34,063 bases of DNA from Clostridiales bacterium (GCA_020860025.1 JAJBVC010000086.1:1-34063), one strand, 5' to 3'. Positions 7,874 to 16,415 are shown, numbered from the stretch's first letter. Notes: generated by a model from the letters alone, not told the origin. A program made the numbers and translations.

Positions 7874-9265
7874 TTATTTTGGTAAATCTCGATAATACTG
7901 TGTGAACGGTTTGAAGCGTTCCTGCTCCTCCCAAATATCCTTTGCCTTAGGCGCCCAAGCTGTGGCGTAATCATCGCATTTTGAACAAAGAGCGTCTACA
8001 GACTCTTCCTTTGTAAGATTGGTGGATTTTGCGCCTGTTTTTTTAACAATACTGCGAAGCGCCTGCGGATTTTCGAGCATCGGACAAGGACGAAGCATAT
8101 TGTCATTAAACGGCTGACCCTTGTAATACTCCTGAAAAAGCGGTGATTTTAGACATTCCAAAATACTCTTTTCCCTGATATTTGAATCTGAATAGTGAAT
8201 AAATACGCAAGGCTCAACATCGCCCTCGGAATTAACATGAAAATAATTTCTGCCGCCTGCAATACATCCGCCGACATACTCTGCGTCATTTTGAAAATCG
8301 ACTGTAAAAATCGGCTTGCCTGTTTTGCTGTTACGATTTTCACGAATTTTGCGATAAACGTGTTCACGCTGCTGCGGTGTAAGCAAAAGCGACTTGTCGG
8401 CTCCGTGACCGACAGGCATATAATGAAAATACCATGCATAGCGAGCGCCGTTTTCAATCATCATATCGTAAAATTCATCACTCGTTACAGCGTCATAATT
8501 TTGAGACGTGTAACACACGGATGTGCCAAAAAGACATCTATGCTTTTTGAGCATTTTCATAGCGTTTAAAGTTTTGCTGTATGCGCCGTCACCACGGCGA
8601 GAATCGTTTGACGCCTCGTCGCCCTCTATCGAAAGAGCGAGTGCTAAATTCCCGCACGCTTTCATATCCTCGCAAAATTTATCGTCAACGAGCGTTCCGT
8701 TTGTAAAAGACAGAAACAGACAGTCGCTGTTTTCACGTGCAAGCGTCAGTACATCATCCTTGCGAATCAGCGGTTCACCGCCCGTAAACATAAAGAAATG
8801 CGTGCCAAGCTCCTTGCTTTGGCTTATTATTTTTCTCATTTCATCAAGAGTGAGATTAGATTTATAGCCGTATTCAGCCGCCCAGCAACCCTTACATTTA
8901 AGATTGCAGGCTGATGTCGGGTCAATCAGCACTACCCAAGGAATATTGCATTTTTCAACGTCACGTCGTTTTCTCAGCGTTGAGGTGCCGATAAGTCCCA
9001 AATCAATTCCAAAAGTCAACACCGCCTTGCGCAAAAGGTCGTGGTCAACCTCGTCAATTCCACGAAACAGAAATTCGTGCCAGATATTATCCTCATCGCT
9101 GATAATCTCTATAGGCTTTGTAAACGTGCTTTCGGGGTACATTTTGCCCGCAAAAAACTTGCCGAGCCTTATAAGCTTGAGCATATTCTTCTGCGGATTT
9201 TTATAAATGTATTTGAAAATACGGTTTCCCACAGCGTGAAGCGGTTTACTTGATTTTTGCGTCAT
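7874..9265 (-). CDS. Radical SAM/SPASM-type protein of unknown substrate
   Basis: This 463-residue protein has the radical SAM cluster motif CNLKCKGCW (Cys120, 124, 127) that binds the 4Fe-4S cluster cleaving S-adenosylmethionine, followed by the FTGGEPL motif. After the barrel, a Cys-containing C-terminal region (GGCIAGGRNYFHVNSEGDVEPC, then RPCP and CSKC) looks like a SPASM-type domain for additional Fe-S clusters. The EPCVFIHYS segment is typical of this large clostridial group. The reaction is not known, and no precursor peptide or obvious substrate gene is adjacent. It is the last gene of the ddl-ywiB-argS operon, starting 13 bp after the argS stop with a GGGGAAAG site, so it should be expressed with cell-wall and translation genes. 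Confidence 0.85.
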   Translation of the reverse strand: MTQKSSKPLHAVGNRIFKYIYKNPQKNMLKLIRLGKFFAGKMYPESTFTKPIEIISDEDNIWHEFLFRGIDEVDHDLLRKAVLTFGIDLGLIGTSTLRKRRDVEKCNIPWVVLIDPTSACNLKCKGCWAAEYGYKSNLTLDEMRKIISQSKELGTHFFMFTGGEPLIRKDDVLTLARENSDCLFLSFTNGTLVDDKFCEDMKACGNLALALSIEGDEASNDSRRGDGAYSKTLNAMKMLKKHRCLFGTSVCYTSQNYDAVTSDEFYDMMIENGARYAWYFHYMPVGHGADKSLLLTPQQREHVYRKIRENRNSKTGKPIFTVDFQNDAEYVGGCIAGGRNYFHVNSEGDVEPCVFIHYSDSNIREKSILECLKSPLFQEYYKGQPFNDNMLRPCPMLENPQALRSIVKKTGAKSTNLTKEESVDALCSKCDDYATAWAPKAKDIWEEQERFKPFTQYYRDLPK

Positions 9266-9278
9266 TCTCTTTCCCCTT

Positions 9279-10967
9279 TTACATAACCTGAGGAGCGGTT
9301 ATTTTAAGCATATTAAGAATATTTTTTATAGTGTCCTTTACAGCTTTGCAAAGATAAAGCCTTGCCTGCATAAGTCCCTCATCCTCAACCATAACCCTTT
9401 GAGCATTATAAAACTTATGAAAAAGAGTTGCAAGTTCGATAACATAATGAGTAATTTTTGCAGGGTCGTAAGCGTCAGCGGCTGCAATGATTTCACCTGT
9501 AAGCGAGGAAAGATGACGGATTAAATCTCTCTCCTCATTTGATGTCAGCATTTCAAGCTCGGCATCTGTTGGCGTACGCATTTTTACACCCTCGCTCTCA
9601 GCCTTTTTTATAATAGAGCAAATTCTTGCGTGAGCGTACTGAACGTAGTAAACAGGATTTTCACTTGACTGCTTGGCGGCAAGCTCCAAATCAAAATCAA
9701 AATGCGAATTAGGTTCACGAAGATTAAAGAAAAATCTTGCTGCGTCAAGCGGAATTTCGTCAATAAGCGTATTAAGCGTAATTGCTTTTCCCGAACGCTT
9801 TGAAAGCTTTATTGTTTCGCCGTCACGGACAAGACGCACCATTTGCATAATTACAGCGTCAAGCCTATCGGCGTCAAGACCGAGCGCCGTTAAAGCGGCT
9901 TTCATTCTCGGAACATATCCGTGGTGGTCGGCGCCCAAAACGTCAACGGCTTTGTCATATCCTCTGACAACAAGCTTATTGTAATGATATGCAATATCAG
10001 GCACAATATATGTCGGCAAACCGTTGGCACGAATTAAAACTATATCCTTATCATTGCCAAATTCGCTTGCCTTGAACCATAAAGCGCCGTCCTGCTCGTA
10101 GGTAACTCCTTTTTCCTTAAGAGCGGCGATTACCCTGTCAACCGAGCCGTCATTGTGAAGCGTTGATTCACGAAACCAATTATCGTAGGTAATTCTGTAT
10201 CTGCCAAGGTCGCTTTCAAGTCCCGCAATATTTATAGGCAAAGCGTAATCAACAAGCGCTTTACGGCGTTCATCCGATGGTACGTTAACATATTTATCGC
10301 CGTATTTCTCTGTAAAATTCTTAGCGTGGTCGATAATATCCTGACCGTGATATGCGTCCTCTGGCATTTGAACATCATCGCAAAACTGTTCAAGATAACG
10401 TACCTCAAGCGAGGTCGCAAATTTTTCTATCTGATTTCCGGCATCGTTTACGTAAAACTCACGGCTTACATCATATCCCGCCCATTCAAGAACAGAGGCA
10501 AGGCAGTCGCCGATTGCGCCGCCCCTTGCGTTTCCGATATGCATAGGCCCTGTCGGATTTGCCGAAACGAATTCAACTATTACTTTTTTACTTTTTCCGT
10601 AATCCGATTTGCCGTAATCATCACCGCAGGCGATAACGTCTTTAAGGATTTCCCTATAGTAAGCGGATGAAAGGAAAAAATTAATAAATCCCGCTCCGGC
10701 AATTTCACATCTTTCAAAAAGAGTATCGCTCAAATCAAGGTGATCAACTATACACTGAGCGATGATTTTCGGTGCTTTATGAAATACACGTGCGCCCGCC
10801 ATTGCAATATTTGACGAATAATCGCCGTTTGCCTTGTTGGCAGGCTTTTCAACTATAAACTGCGGAATCTCCCCCTGAGGTAAATCACCACATTCCATTG
10901 CCGCCTTAACTGCGTCGGTAATTTTATTTTTAAGTATCTCTTCTGTTTGAAAAACTAATTTTGACAT
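9279..10967 (-). CDS. argS: Arginyl-tRNA synthetase
   Basis: This 562-residue class I synthetase charges tRNA-Arg in the cytosol. Visible motifs are the N-terminal additional domain (residues 1-100, ending in GAGFINFFLS), the HIGH-type sequence SANPTGPMHIGNARGGAIGD near residue 145, YVNDAGNQI, the KMSKS-type loop IKLSKRSGKAITL, and the C-terminal anticodon-binding domain ending in ITAPQVM, which is typical of ArgS. Length matches the family (about 550-580). The start at 10967 has AGGAGT upstream, and this site overlaps the stop of ywiB. In Bacillus ywiB also sits next to argS, which supports both calls. Confidence 0.97.
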   Translation of the reverse strand: MSKLVFQTEEILKNKITDAVKAAMECGDLPQGEIPQFIVEKPANKANGDYSSNIAMAGARVFHKAPKIIAQCIVDHLDLSDTLFERCEIAGAGFINFFLSSAYYREILKDVIACGDDYGKSDYGKSKKVIVEFVSANPTGPMHIGNARGGAIGDCLASVLEWAGYDVSREFYVNDAGNQIEKFATSLEVRYLEQFCDDVQMPEDAYHGQDIIDHAKNFTEKYGDKYVNVPSDERRKALVDYALPINIAGLESDLGRYRITYDNWFRESTLHNDGSVDRVIAALKEKGVTYEQDGALWFKASEFGNDKDIVLIRANGLPTYIVPDIAYHYNKLVVRGYDKAVDVLGADHHGYVPRMKAALTALGLDADRLDAVIMQMVRLVRDGETIKLSKRSGKAITLNTLIDEIPLDAARFFFNLREPNSHFDFDLELAAKQSSENPVYYVQYAHARICSIIKKAESEGVKMRTPTDAELEMLTSNEERDLIRHLSSLTGEIIAAADAYDPAKITHYVIELATLFHKFYNAQRVMVEDEGLMQARLYLCKAVKDTIKNILNMLKITAPQVM

Positions 10968-10971
10968 TACT

Positions 10972-11394
10972 TTACTCCTGATTTACTCTGAACTTCATAC
11001 TAACCTCATTTTTTGAGGCAAGCGCTCCGTTAATATCAATATCGTAATTAAAATAAAATTCTGAATTTTCCTTATCATATCTGACCGAATGACCGGAAAT
11101 GCCCATAAGCACATCGCCGTATTCCGTACCGTAGCTGCACAAATTACGCTTTGATCTTTCGACTATCAGGCAGGAATCGTGTGCACCGCTTCGTATAATC
11201 TCAACAGATTTTTCATTCTTATATATTTTAACGCTTACATCAACGCTTTTAAGCGGAGGCTCCTGCTCCTCAACGTATTTGACAATATAAGAATCCTCTT
11301 CTTCCTCAAAAGTTCCGACAGTCGTAAATTCAATTTTATCCTTTTGATTATCAATTCTTTGAGTGCCTATTATCTCTAATAAAATTTTTTTCAT
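10972..11394 (-). CDS. ywiB: DUF1934 beta-barrel protein, YwiB-like
   Basis: This 140-residue soluble protein consists of alternating short beta strands of the DUF1934 (YwiB) calycin-like barrel family: ILLEIIGTQRID, ...EDSYIVKYVE, ...VKIYKNEKSVEIIRSG and the C-terminal FNYDIDINGALASKNEVSMKFRV. Relatives are about 140 residues, with no known enzyme activity. Gene order ywiB-argS is conserved in Firmicutes and is seen here with only 4 bp between the genes, so translation is likely coupled. No catalytic motif is visible. The gene name is used on family and context grounds. Confidence 0.85.
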   Translation of the reverse strand: MKKILLEIIGTQRIDNQKDKIEFTTVGTFEEEEDSYIVKYVEEQEPPLKSVDVSVKIYKNEKSVEIIRSGAHDSCLIVERSKRNLCSYGTEYGDVLMGISGHSVRYDKENSEFYFNYDIDINGALASKNEVSMKFRVNQE

Positions 11395-11410
11395 TATTCC
11401 GTGTGGCAGG

Positions 11411-12487
11411 TTAAATTCTGCCGCCTCTTTCCATTGCTAAATCAATCAGACGGTCAATGAGCTTTGCGTAAGGCAGTCCCGCCGCTTCAAAAAGTTTAGG
11501 GTACATACTTATTTCGGTCTGACCCGGAATTGTGTTAATCTCATTGAGCAAAACCCTGCCGTCATTTTTTGTAACGAAGAAATCAACTCTCGCCATACCC
11601 TCACAGCCGAGCGATTTATAAGCCTTAATCGCCTTTTCTTTTACCTCGTTTCGCTTGTCTGAAGAAATCTGAGCTGGAATGTAAAGCTGTGACTGCGGAT
11701 TGTTATACTTAGCATCATAGTCGTAAAATTCAGCGGCAGCTACAATCTGACCTACCTCACCTGCAACAGGCTCGTCATTACCGAGTACGGCACACTCAAC
11801 CTCAAAGCCGTCAATAAATTCCTCAAGGACAGCCTTTTTATCCTCCCCAAACGCAATATCCATTGCACGGGACAACTCCTCAATATTATGCGCCTTTGTA
11901 ATTCCGACTGATGAACCTGCGTTTGCCGGCTTTACAAATATTGGAAAAGATAGCTTTTCCTCAGCCTTTTTCATACATTCATCAGGCGATTTGTAATATT
12001 CGCTTTTTGTAAATGCACACCATTTTGCCTGTTCAATATCATAGGCGTCAGCCACTGCGTTTGCAACAGCTTTATCCATACAAACGCCCGATGATGTGCA
12101 GTCGCAGCCGACAAACGGTATCTGTGCCAGCTGAAGCAAGCCTTGAACAGTTCCGTCCTCACCGTTTTTTCCGTGAAGAACGGGAAATACTACGTCAAGA
12201 CGTACAACATCGCCGTTTGATGTAACAATACCGTGAACCGCTGTATCAGGCGAAATAAACGCAGGGACAAGATTTTTTGACAACGTCCACCTGTCGTTCG
12301 GCAAAAGGTTTACATCATCATTAAAAATAAACCATTTTCCGTTTTTTGTAATCCCGATTAAAACGATATTATATTTTGTGTAATCTATATTTTCGATAAT
12401 ACTTTTTGCCGAAACACAGCTTATATCATGCTCTGATGACACGCCGCCGAAAATAATTCCAAGCGTTTTTTTATTCGTATTGTCCAT
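11411..12487 (-). CDS. ddl: D-alanine--D-alanine ligase
   Basis: This 358-residue ATP-grasp enzyme joins two D-alanines for the peptidoglycan stem peptide. It shows the N-terminal FGGVSSEHDIS, PVLHGKNGEDGTVQG, the ATP-binding KPANAGSSVGI loop, the omega-loop region DYDAKYNN with a Tyr (expected of D-Ala-D-Ala rather than D-lactate ligases), and the metal-binding C-terminus RVDFFV...LLNEINTIPGQTEISMYP. Two starts are possible: ATG at 12499 (only 1 bp after AAAGGG) or ATG at 12487 (13 bp after). I chose 12487 because spacing at 12499 is too tight, but the difference is four residues. It is the first gene of a four-gene operon with its own promoter. Confidence 0.95.
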   Translation of the reverse strand: MDNTNKKTLGIIFGGVSSEHDISCVSAKSIIENIDYTKYNIVLIGITKNGKWFIFNDDVNLLPNDRWTLSKNLVPAFISPDTAVHGIVTSNGDVVRLDVVFPVLHGKNGEDGTVQGLLQLAQIPFVGCDCTSSGVCMDKAVANAVADAYDIEQAKWCAFTKSEYYKSPDECMKKAEEKLSFPIFVKPANAGSSVGITKAHNIEELSRAMDIAFGEDKKAVLEEFIDGFEVECAVLGNDEPVAGEVGQIVAAAEFYDYDAKYNNPQSQLYIPAQISSDKRNEVKEKAIKAYKSLGCEGMARVDFFVTKNDGRVLLNEINTIPGQTEISMYPKLFEAAGLPYAKLIDRLIDLAMERGGRI

Positions 12488-12585
12488 AATTATTATCATA
12501 CCCTTTCAGCTGTAAATGCCGTTAAACAGCTTGCTAAAGAGTTTATAGCACAGTTTAGCGTTATACTTTGATTTTTTATTGTAAT

Positions 12586-12614
12586 ATTGTATCATAAGCA
12601 CTTAAAATAATCAA
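12586..12614 (-). promoter_or_regulatory. Promoter of the ddl-ywiB-argS-radical SAM operon
   Basis: On the minus strand -35 TTGATT (12609-12614) and -10 TACAAT (12586-12591) are separated by 17 bp, leaving a leader of roughly 90 bases before ddl. The following genes are separated by 16, 4 and 13 bp with no visible terminator. Confidence 0.65.
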
Positions 12615-12672
12615 TATAAATTATCATTCACTGCATATGGAAAAATACAATTAAAATTTCTAAATAATATTA

Positions 12673-12900
12673 AATGTTGAGAAAGTAGTCAGAATTAAGC
12701 ATTTTGCGAGTGGGAGCTGTACGTGTGTACTGCCCCCGAGCAAAAGGCTTAAAACGCTCAAAAGCGGATGGGCTCGACGCCCTGACGCTTTTAGAATAGT
12801 TGTTAGTATATATAATCTAAATATTTACAAAAATATAAAGACTAAAAGGTAATCTGCCACACCGATAATTGAGCGTGGTTATGGCTGCTTTATCGGCATT
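12673..12900 (+). repeat. Dispersed element A3 (short form)
   Basis: This 228-bp copy lies between the divergent ddl and membrane-cluster promoters. Ends AATGTTGAGAAAGTAGTC and (reverse complement) AATGCCGATAAAGCAGCC form the inverted repeat. Like A1 it carries the AAAAGCG/CGCTTTT plus GGGC/GCCC hairpin instead of the GTGCC-type hairpin of A2 and A5-A8. The GTAC-N4-GTAC hairpin and GAGCGTGGTTATG end motif are present. It separates the two promoters completely. Confidence 0.85.
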
Positions 12901-12914
12901 TGTTTAAAAAAGTA

Positions 12915-12943
12915 GTGACAAATTAGAAACATAATGTTATAAT
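12915..12943 (+). promoter_or_regulatory. Promoter of the membrane-protein cluster
   Basis: -35 GTGACA (12915-12920) and a perfect -10 TATAAT (12938-12943) are 17 bp apart, immediately downstream of element A3 and about 38 bp before the ATG at 12981. The in-frame ATG at 12942 overlaps the -10 box and so cannot be the translation start. Confidence 0.7.
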
Positions 12944-12980
12944 GTGTTTTGATTATATATTAACAGACGGAAGTGAGAAA

Positions 12981-13160
12981 ATGAGCAATCTGAAAAATTA
13001 CAGAAGAAGAGTATTACTAAAAACGGCGGTTATACCGATTATCGCCGCAATTATTACGGCGGTTGTTTTTATAAATTCACTGCCGACAGCAGAGGCGGAT
13101 TTGCAAAATAAATTTTCTTCCTCCGCTGTAACCGAAACGGTTGTGGCTCAAAATGAATAA
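12981..13160 (+). CDS. Small membrane protein (59 aa)
   Basis: This short protein has a basic N-terminus (MSNLKNYRRRVLLKT), one membrane helix (AVIPIIAAIITAVVFINSL) and a Ser/Thr/Val tail of about 25 residues predicted outside the cell. The ATG at 12981 is preceded by GGAAGTGAG and lies just after the promoter. Its stop overlaps the start of the next gene by 8 bp, so the two are probably translationally coupled and act together. I do not recognise a family. Small single-pass partners of this kind often regulate or assemble larger membrane proteins, but that is inference here. Confidence 0.7.
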   Translation: MSNLKNYRRRVLLKTAVIPIIAAIITAVVFINSLPTAEADLQNKFSSSAVTETVVAQNE

Positions 13161-14031
13161 TACGCTGTTGCGTTTTCTTAAAACGCTTGAATACGTTATT
13201 GCTCTTGTTGCTGCTGTTTTGATTATAATTGCTTCTCTGTCTCTTCCGGCTTCTGTTTTTTTCAGCGACAAAACTGTTATGCAAACATATTTTACACAGT
13301 CGCAGGTAACGTCAACACTCTTAAACCGCCTTGATGATGAGCTTGCAAATGCCGCCGAGGAATGTGATATTCCGTCTGAAGTGTTTACTGACGCTGTAGA
13401 CACTCAACTCTCGGAATCGGCGCAGTCTGTTGTAGTTCTGTATATTCGCAGCGGTACGCAGTGCAATTTCCGCAAGCTTACGGACGTTGAGGACACGTTT
13501 TACGAAGCCGTTTCAAACTACTGTTCCGAAAATAAAATCAAAGCAAGCGACAGCGAAATTGAAGAAATTGCCGACACGGCTGTTGAAACATTCATCTCGG
13601 TTTATTCGGCTAACTGCAATACTGTTTTTGCGGGATTTATTTCAAGAATCAGCTCTTACGGATATTTGATTTCGGGCGGATGTATCGCTCTTGCACTTGT
13701 ACTGCTTGTTCTTGTTTCTTTAATCGAGCATTTTCGCCACAACAGTATGAATTACATTGCAATGACTTTTTTGAGTGCAGGCGCCGTTAATATTGTTGCG
13801 GGAGTACTAACGCTCACCGACGGAATAATAGACAGGCTTGATTTTACAGGGTCGCAGGCGTATAACCTTGCAGTCGCCGAGATGCTCAATAAATCAGCAA
13901 CAGCGTTTACGGCAAGCGGATTTTTGCTTGTGGCGGTGGGAATTTTCTTTGCGCTTCGTGCTTACAGTTATTACAAGAATAAATTTTCATTTTACGAAAT
14001 TGATACTGAAATAGAAAAGAATTTAATTTAA
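13153..14031 (+). CDS. Multi-pass membrane protein, paralogue A of the cluster
   Basis: This 292-residue protein has an N-terminal membrane helix (about 12-38), a roughly 130-residue extracytoplasmic acidic domain, and three C-terminal helices followed by a short basic tail (YSYYKNKFSFYEI). The extracytoplasmic part contains ECDIPSEVFTDAVDTQLSES and a helical stretch SDSEIEEIADTAVETFISVY. The same layout and related sequence occur in the protein at 15582, which has ESNIPSRVFEAVETVDD, so the two are paralogues. The start at 13153 lies inside the preceding gene and has no clear ribosome-binding site, consistent with coupled translation. No named family is recognised and no catalytic residues are evident. 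Confidence 0.75.
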   Translation: MNNTLLRFLKTLEYVIALVAAVLIIIASLSLPASVFFSDKTVMQTYFTQSQVTSTLLNRLDDELANAAEECDIPSEVFTDAVDTQLSESAQSVVVLYIRSGTQCNFRKLTDVEDTFYEAVSNYCSENKIKASDSEIEEIADTAVETFISVYSANCNTVFAGFISRISSYGYLISGGCIALALVLLVLVSLIEHFRHNSMNYIAMTFLSAGAVNIVAGVLTLTDGIIDRLDFTGSQAYNLAVAEMLNKSATAFTASGFLLVAVGIFFALRAYSYYKNKFSFYEIDTEIEKNLI

Positions 14032-14066
14032 CAAAACATATATTTGCACTTTTGAAAGGATAAACT

Positions 14067-14918
14067 ATGGAAGTTAAAGACGTTTTTAAAATTATTGAAA
14101 AGCAGCTCAGCGACTGCAATACTGAACTCGGATTTTCAAAAGAGTCCGAAAGCGAAAACGAAATCGTATTTTCAGGCGAAAAGGGTGCTTACAAGGTCAT
14201 CTTTGACAAGGAAAACAATATAATGTCATTTGACTGTGCTAACGAAACAGACGGCGGAGAGCCTAAGTTCAACACAGTTTCACGCAGCCTTTTTGAGGCT
14301 GAAAGATATGATGAAAAGGACGCCAGATCGCTTGCTAATGAAATCAGCGATGAAATCACGTCTCTTTTTAAGGCACGCAAAAAGGTCAACCTTGATAAGG
14401 TTAAAATGCCCAAGGCGGTGTCAAGAACCAAAGCCAAAAACGGCATAATCAGTTATGATACCGATTCGCTTGCAAACCGATTCGGAACGCTTTATCCCGA
14501 TATGAAAAATCCTATTAAGGAAAATATTGCTAAGTACGGTGAGTTTTTGCCCGAAACATTTTTTAAAGAGTATGGTACAAAGCGTGTTCTCGACGTTATC
14601 GCAAGGGGCGATGAAACTGAATGTAAAAAGCTTTTCAAAATGCTCAACGAAGTATATGAGGACGGCACCAATGAAGTGCAGGATATTATCGGCGTAACTA
14701 TTCTCGGAGAGATGAAAAACGACGCCAAAATGATGGAAACCGCCGACAAATATATGATTGAATATATGGCAGGCCCCGTACACGAAATTAACAAAATCAC
14801 ACGCAAGAAAAATAAGTTTACGAAAAAGCTTGAAAATCCTCCCACTTATAAGCCTAAGAGGAAAAAGAGAACAAGCTTTATGCAAAGCTCATTACAGTCG
14901 CAAAGTATTGACAGATAG
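14067..14918 (+). CDS. Hypothetical soluble protein (283 aa)
   Basis: No signal peptide or membrane helix is visible. Residues 1-85 look like a small alpha/beta domain (VFKIIEKQL..., NEIVFSGEKGAYKVIFDKENNIMSFDC). The middle holds a basic segment near residues 105-130, then YGEFLPETFFKEYGTKRVLDVIARG, an acidic helical part and a very basic C-terminus (KKNKFTKKLENPPTYKPKRKKR) that could bind nucleic acid or membrane lipids. I do not recognise a family. It starts 36 bp after the preceding gene with an AAAGGA site and ends 16 bp before the next start, so it belongs to the membrane-protein operon, presumably as its cytoplasmic member. Confidence 0.7.
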   Translation: MEVKDVFKIIEKQLSDCNTELGFSKESESENEIVFSGEKGAYKVIFDKENNIMSFDCANETDGGEPKFNTVSRSLFEAERYDEKDARSLANEISDEITSLFKARKKVNLDKVKMPKAVSRTKAKNGIISYDTDSLANRFGTLYPDMKNPIKENIAKYGEFLPETFFKEYGTKRVLDVIARGDETECKKLFKMLNEVYEDGTNEVQDIIGVTILGEMKNDAKMMETADKYMIEYMAGPVHEINKITRKKNKFTKKLENPPTYKPKRKKRTSFMQSSLQSQSIDR

Positions 14919-14933
14919 TTTTTAGAGGAAATT

Positions 14934-15571
14934 ATGGACAAAAACAAAAAAGACTAATTCAATACGGAATTATTTCACCGCTGATAGTCGGAATTGTGAC
15001 AGTGATAATATTTTTCGTTTGTTTTTCGCTCGTTAAGTCTGACATTCCGTTTACGGGAGAAGTTGTAAATGTTGCCGAATATCAAAGCGGCGAAATCACT
15101 TCCCCTCAATACGATGAAAATATAATGTCCGACGACGGCACTGTTCTTAAATCAGCAATAGTACAAAGTGAGAACACTCAGCTTGGCACTGTTACATTCG
15201 GCGGCGACACATTTGATTTGATTTATGAGGCGGATTCCGTAAACGCTGTTGGCAGAACCAATCTTTCATCAAACGGCGCTTACGTAGGTGAAATTGGAAC
15301 CGCCGTTATAAGCATTAACAAAAGCAACAACGCAAAGCTGAATATGCTTGCCAAGGGCGACGATATTGAAATTGAATGTTTTTACGGAAGTTATACTTAT
15401 GAAGTTACAGATGTTGTAACGGTAGACACATTCAGCCAAATTTTTTCGGCGGGCGACGGTATAGGCAGAGCTGTTGCGATATATACAGACGACGGACTGA
15501 CCCCCGGACTTAGTGAGAATTACAGAGTTGTAATTGCCAAAATGACTTCCGGCACCGAAGTAAACGAATAG
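14934..15571 (+). CDS. Sortase-fold pseudoenzyme, frameshifted near its start
   Basis: An ATG at 14934 with a strong AGAGGA site encodes MDKNKKD then a stop at 14955-14957. In the -1 frame the sequence continues without stop as RLIQYGIISPLIVGI and a membrane helix, then a roughly 150-residue extracytoplasmic domain to 15571. One more A in the six-A run at 14946-14951 would join the two into a 212-residue protein. The extracytoplasmic domain follows the sortase pattern: LGTVTFGGDTFDLIYE, GAYVGEIGTAVISIN, LNMLAKGDDIEIECFYGSYT, then YEVTDVVTVD. The catalytic His after the VIS strand is replaced (ISINKS, near 15314) and the TLxTC Cys is replaced (AIYTDD, near 15476). Only the Arg near the C-terminus (YRVVI) remains. 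It is probably a non-transpeptidase sortase fold, or a decayed gene. Confidence 0.65.
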
Positions 15572-15581
15572 GAGGGGAAAA

Positions 15582-16397
15582 ATGTCACTAAAAGCAACAC
15601 GTAACATTTTATGTTTTTTCCTTTCATTTATCATCGTACTTGGAGGAATCTGCTTTGTCGGAGCGCTTACTGTCAACTGTACGCTCGTTTCGCAAAGCTA
15701 TATGAAATCAATTTTGGCTTCTGACAAAATACTTGCCGAATGTAATGATAATTTCCAAAAGCAGCTTGAAGCTCTTGCGGATGAAAGCAATATTCCCTCT
15801 CGTGTTTTTGAAGCGGTTGAAACTGTTGACGACACAACCGATTTAGCTGTTGACCGCCTCTTTGAGGGCAATGATACAACGCTTTTTATGGAAAGTAAGG
15901 TCGAACTTTTCGAGTCGCTTTGTAAGGAGTATTTAGACGGCAATGAAATAGCGTATGACGAGGAAGATATACACAATACGGCTGTACGGGCAGCGGAAAT
16001 TTACGCCGATTCATTCGGTCTGAAAAATACCGACGAAGCTCGAAACTTTATCGTTACGGTACAGGAAAACGCTACAGGAATTGCTTCAACAGGACTTCTC
16101 GCTCTCGTTTTGGGAGTCGGTATGCTTTTAATTATGTTTAAGTCAAAAACGGATTCTGCGGAGCGTATTTTTTCAGCATTTACCGCAATGGGCGTTACAC
16201 TTTTCCTTGCAGGACTTGTATCGCTTATTTCGGGCTTTGGACAGGGCGCTCATATTTACCCCGAAATTTACTCTCAGGCGATTGACACAGCCGTAATCGG
16301 CGTTTGGATTATCATTACCGCCTGCGGCGCTATAATTACAGGCGCAAGCGTATTTGCATCTGTGCAGATTTATAAAAAAAGAGTCGGCAAAAATTAA
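15582..16397 (+). CDS. Multi-pass membrane protein, paralogue B of the cluster
   Basis: This 271-residue protein has an N-terminal membrane helix (about 8-30), an acidic extracytoplasmic domain (about 35-155) and three C-terminal helices, ending in a basic tail (QIYKKRVGKN). It shares layout and segments with the protein at 13153 (ESNIPSRVFEAVETVDD against ECDIPSEVFTDAVDTQ; YADSFGLKN against FISVYSANC). It starts 10 bp after the sortase-fold gene with a strong AGGAGGGG site and is followed by a terminator hairpin, so it is the last gene of the cluster. No known family; a role in envelope sensing or assembly is only inference. Confidence 0.75.
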   Translation: MSLKATRNILCFFLSFIIVLGGICFVGALTVNCTLVSQSYMKSILASDKILAECNDNFQKQLEALADESNIPSRVFEAVETVDDTTDLAVDRLFEGNDTTLFMESKVELFESLCKEYLDGNEIAYDEEDIHNTAVRAAEIYADSFGLKNTDEARNFIVTVQENATGIASTGLLALVLGVGMLLIMFKSKTDSAERIFSAFTAMGVTLFLAGLVSLISGFGQGAHIYPEIYSQAIDTAVIGVWIIITACGAIITGASVFASVQIYKKRVGKN

Positions 16398-16415
16398 ATT
16401 TAATACAGAAAAAAT

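Noticed and set aside
12942..12980. Upstream ATG at 12942 as start of the small membrane protein
   Set aside because: It overlaps the -10 box of the promoter, so it would not be in the mRNA as a translatable start.
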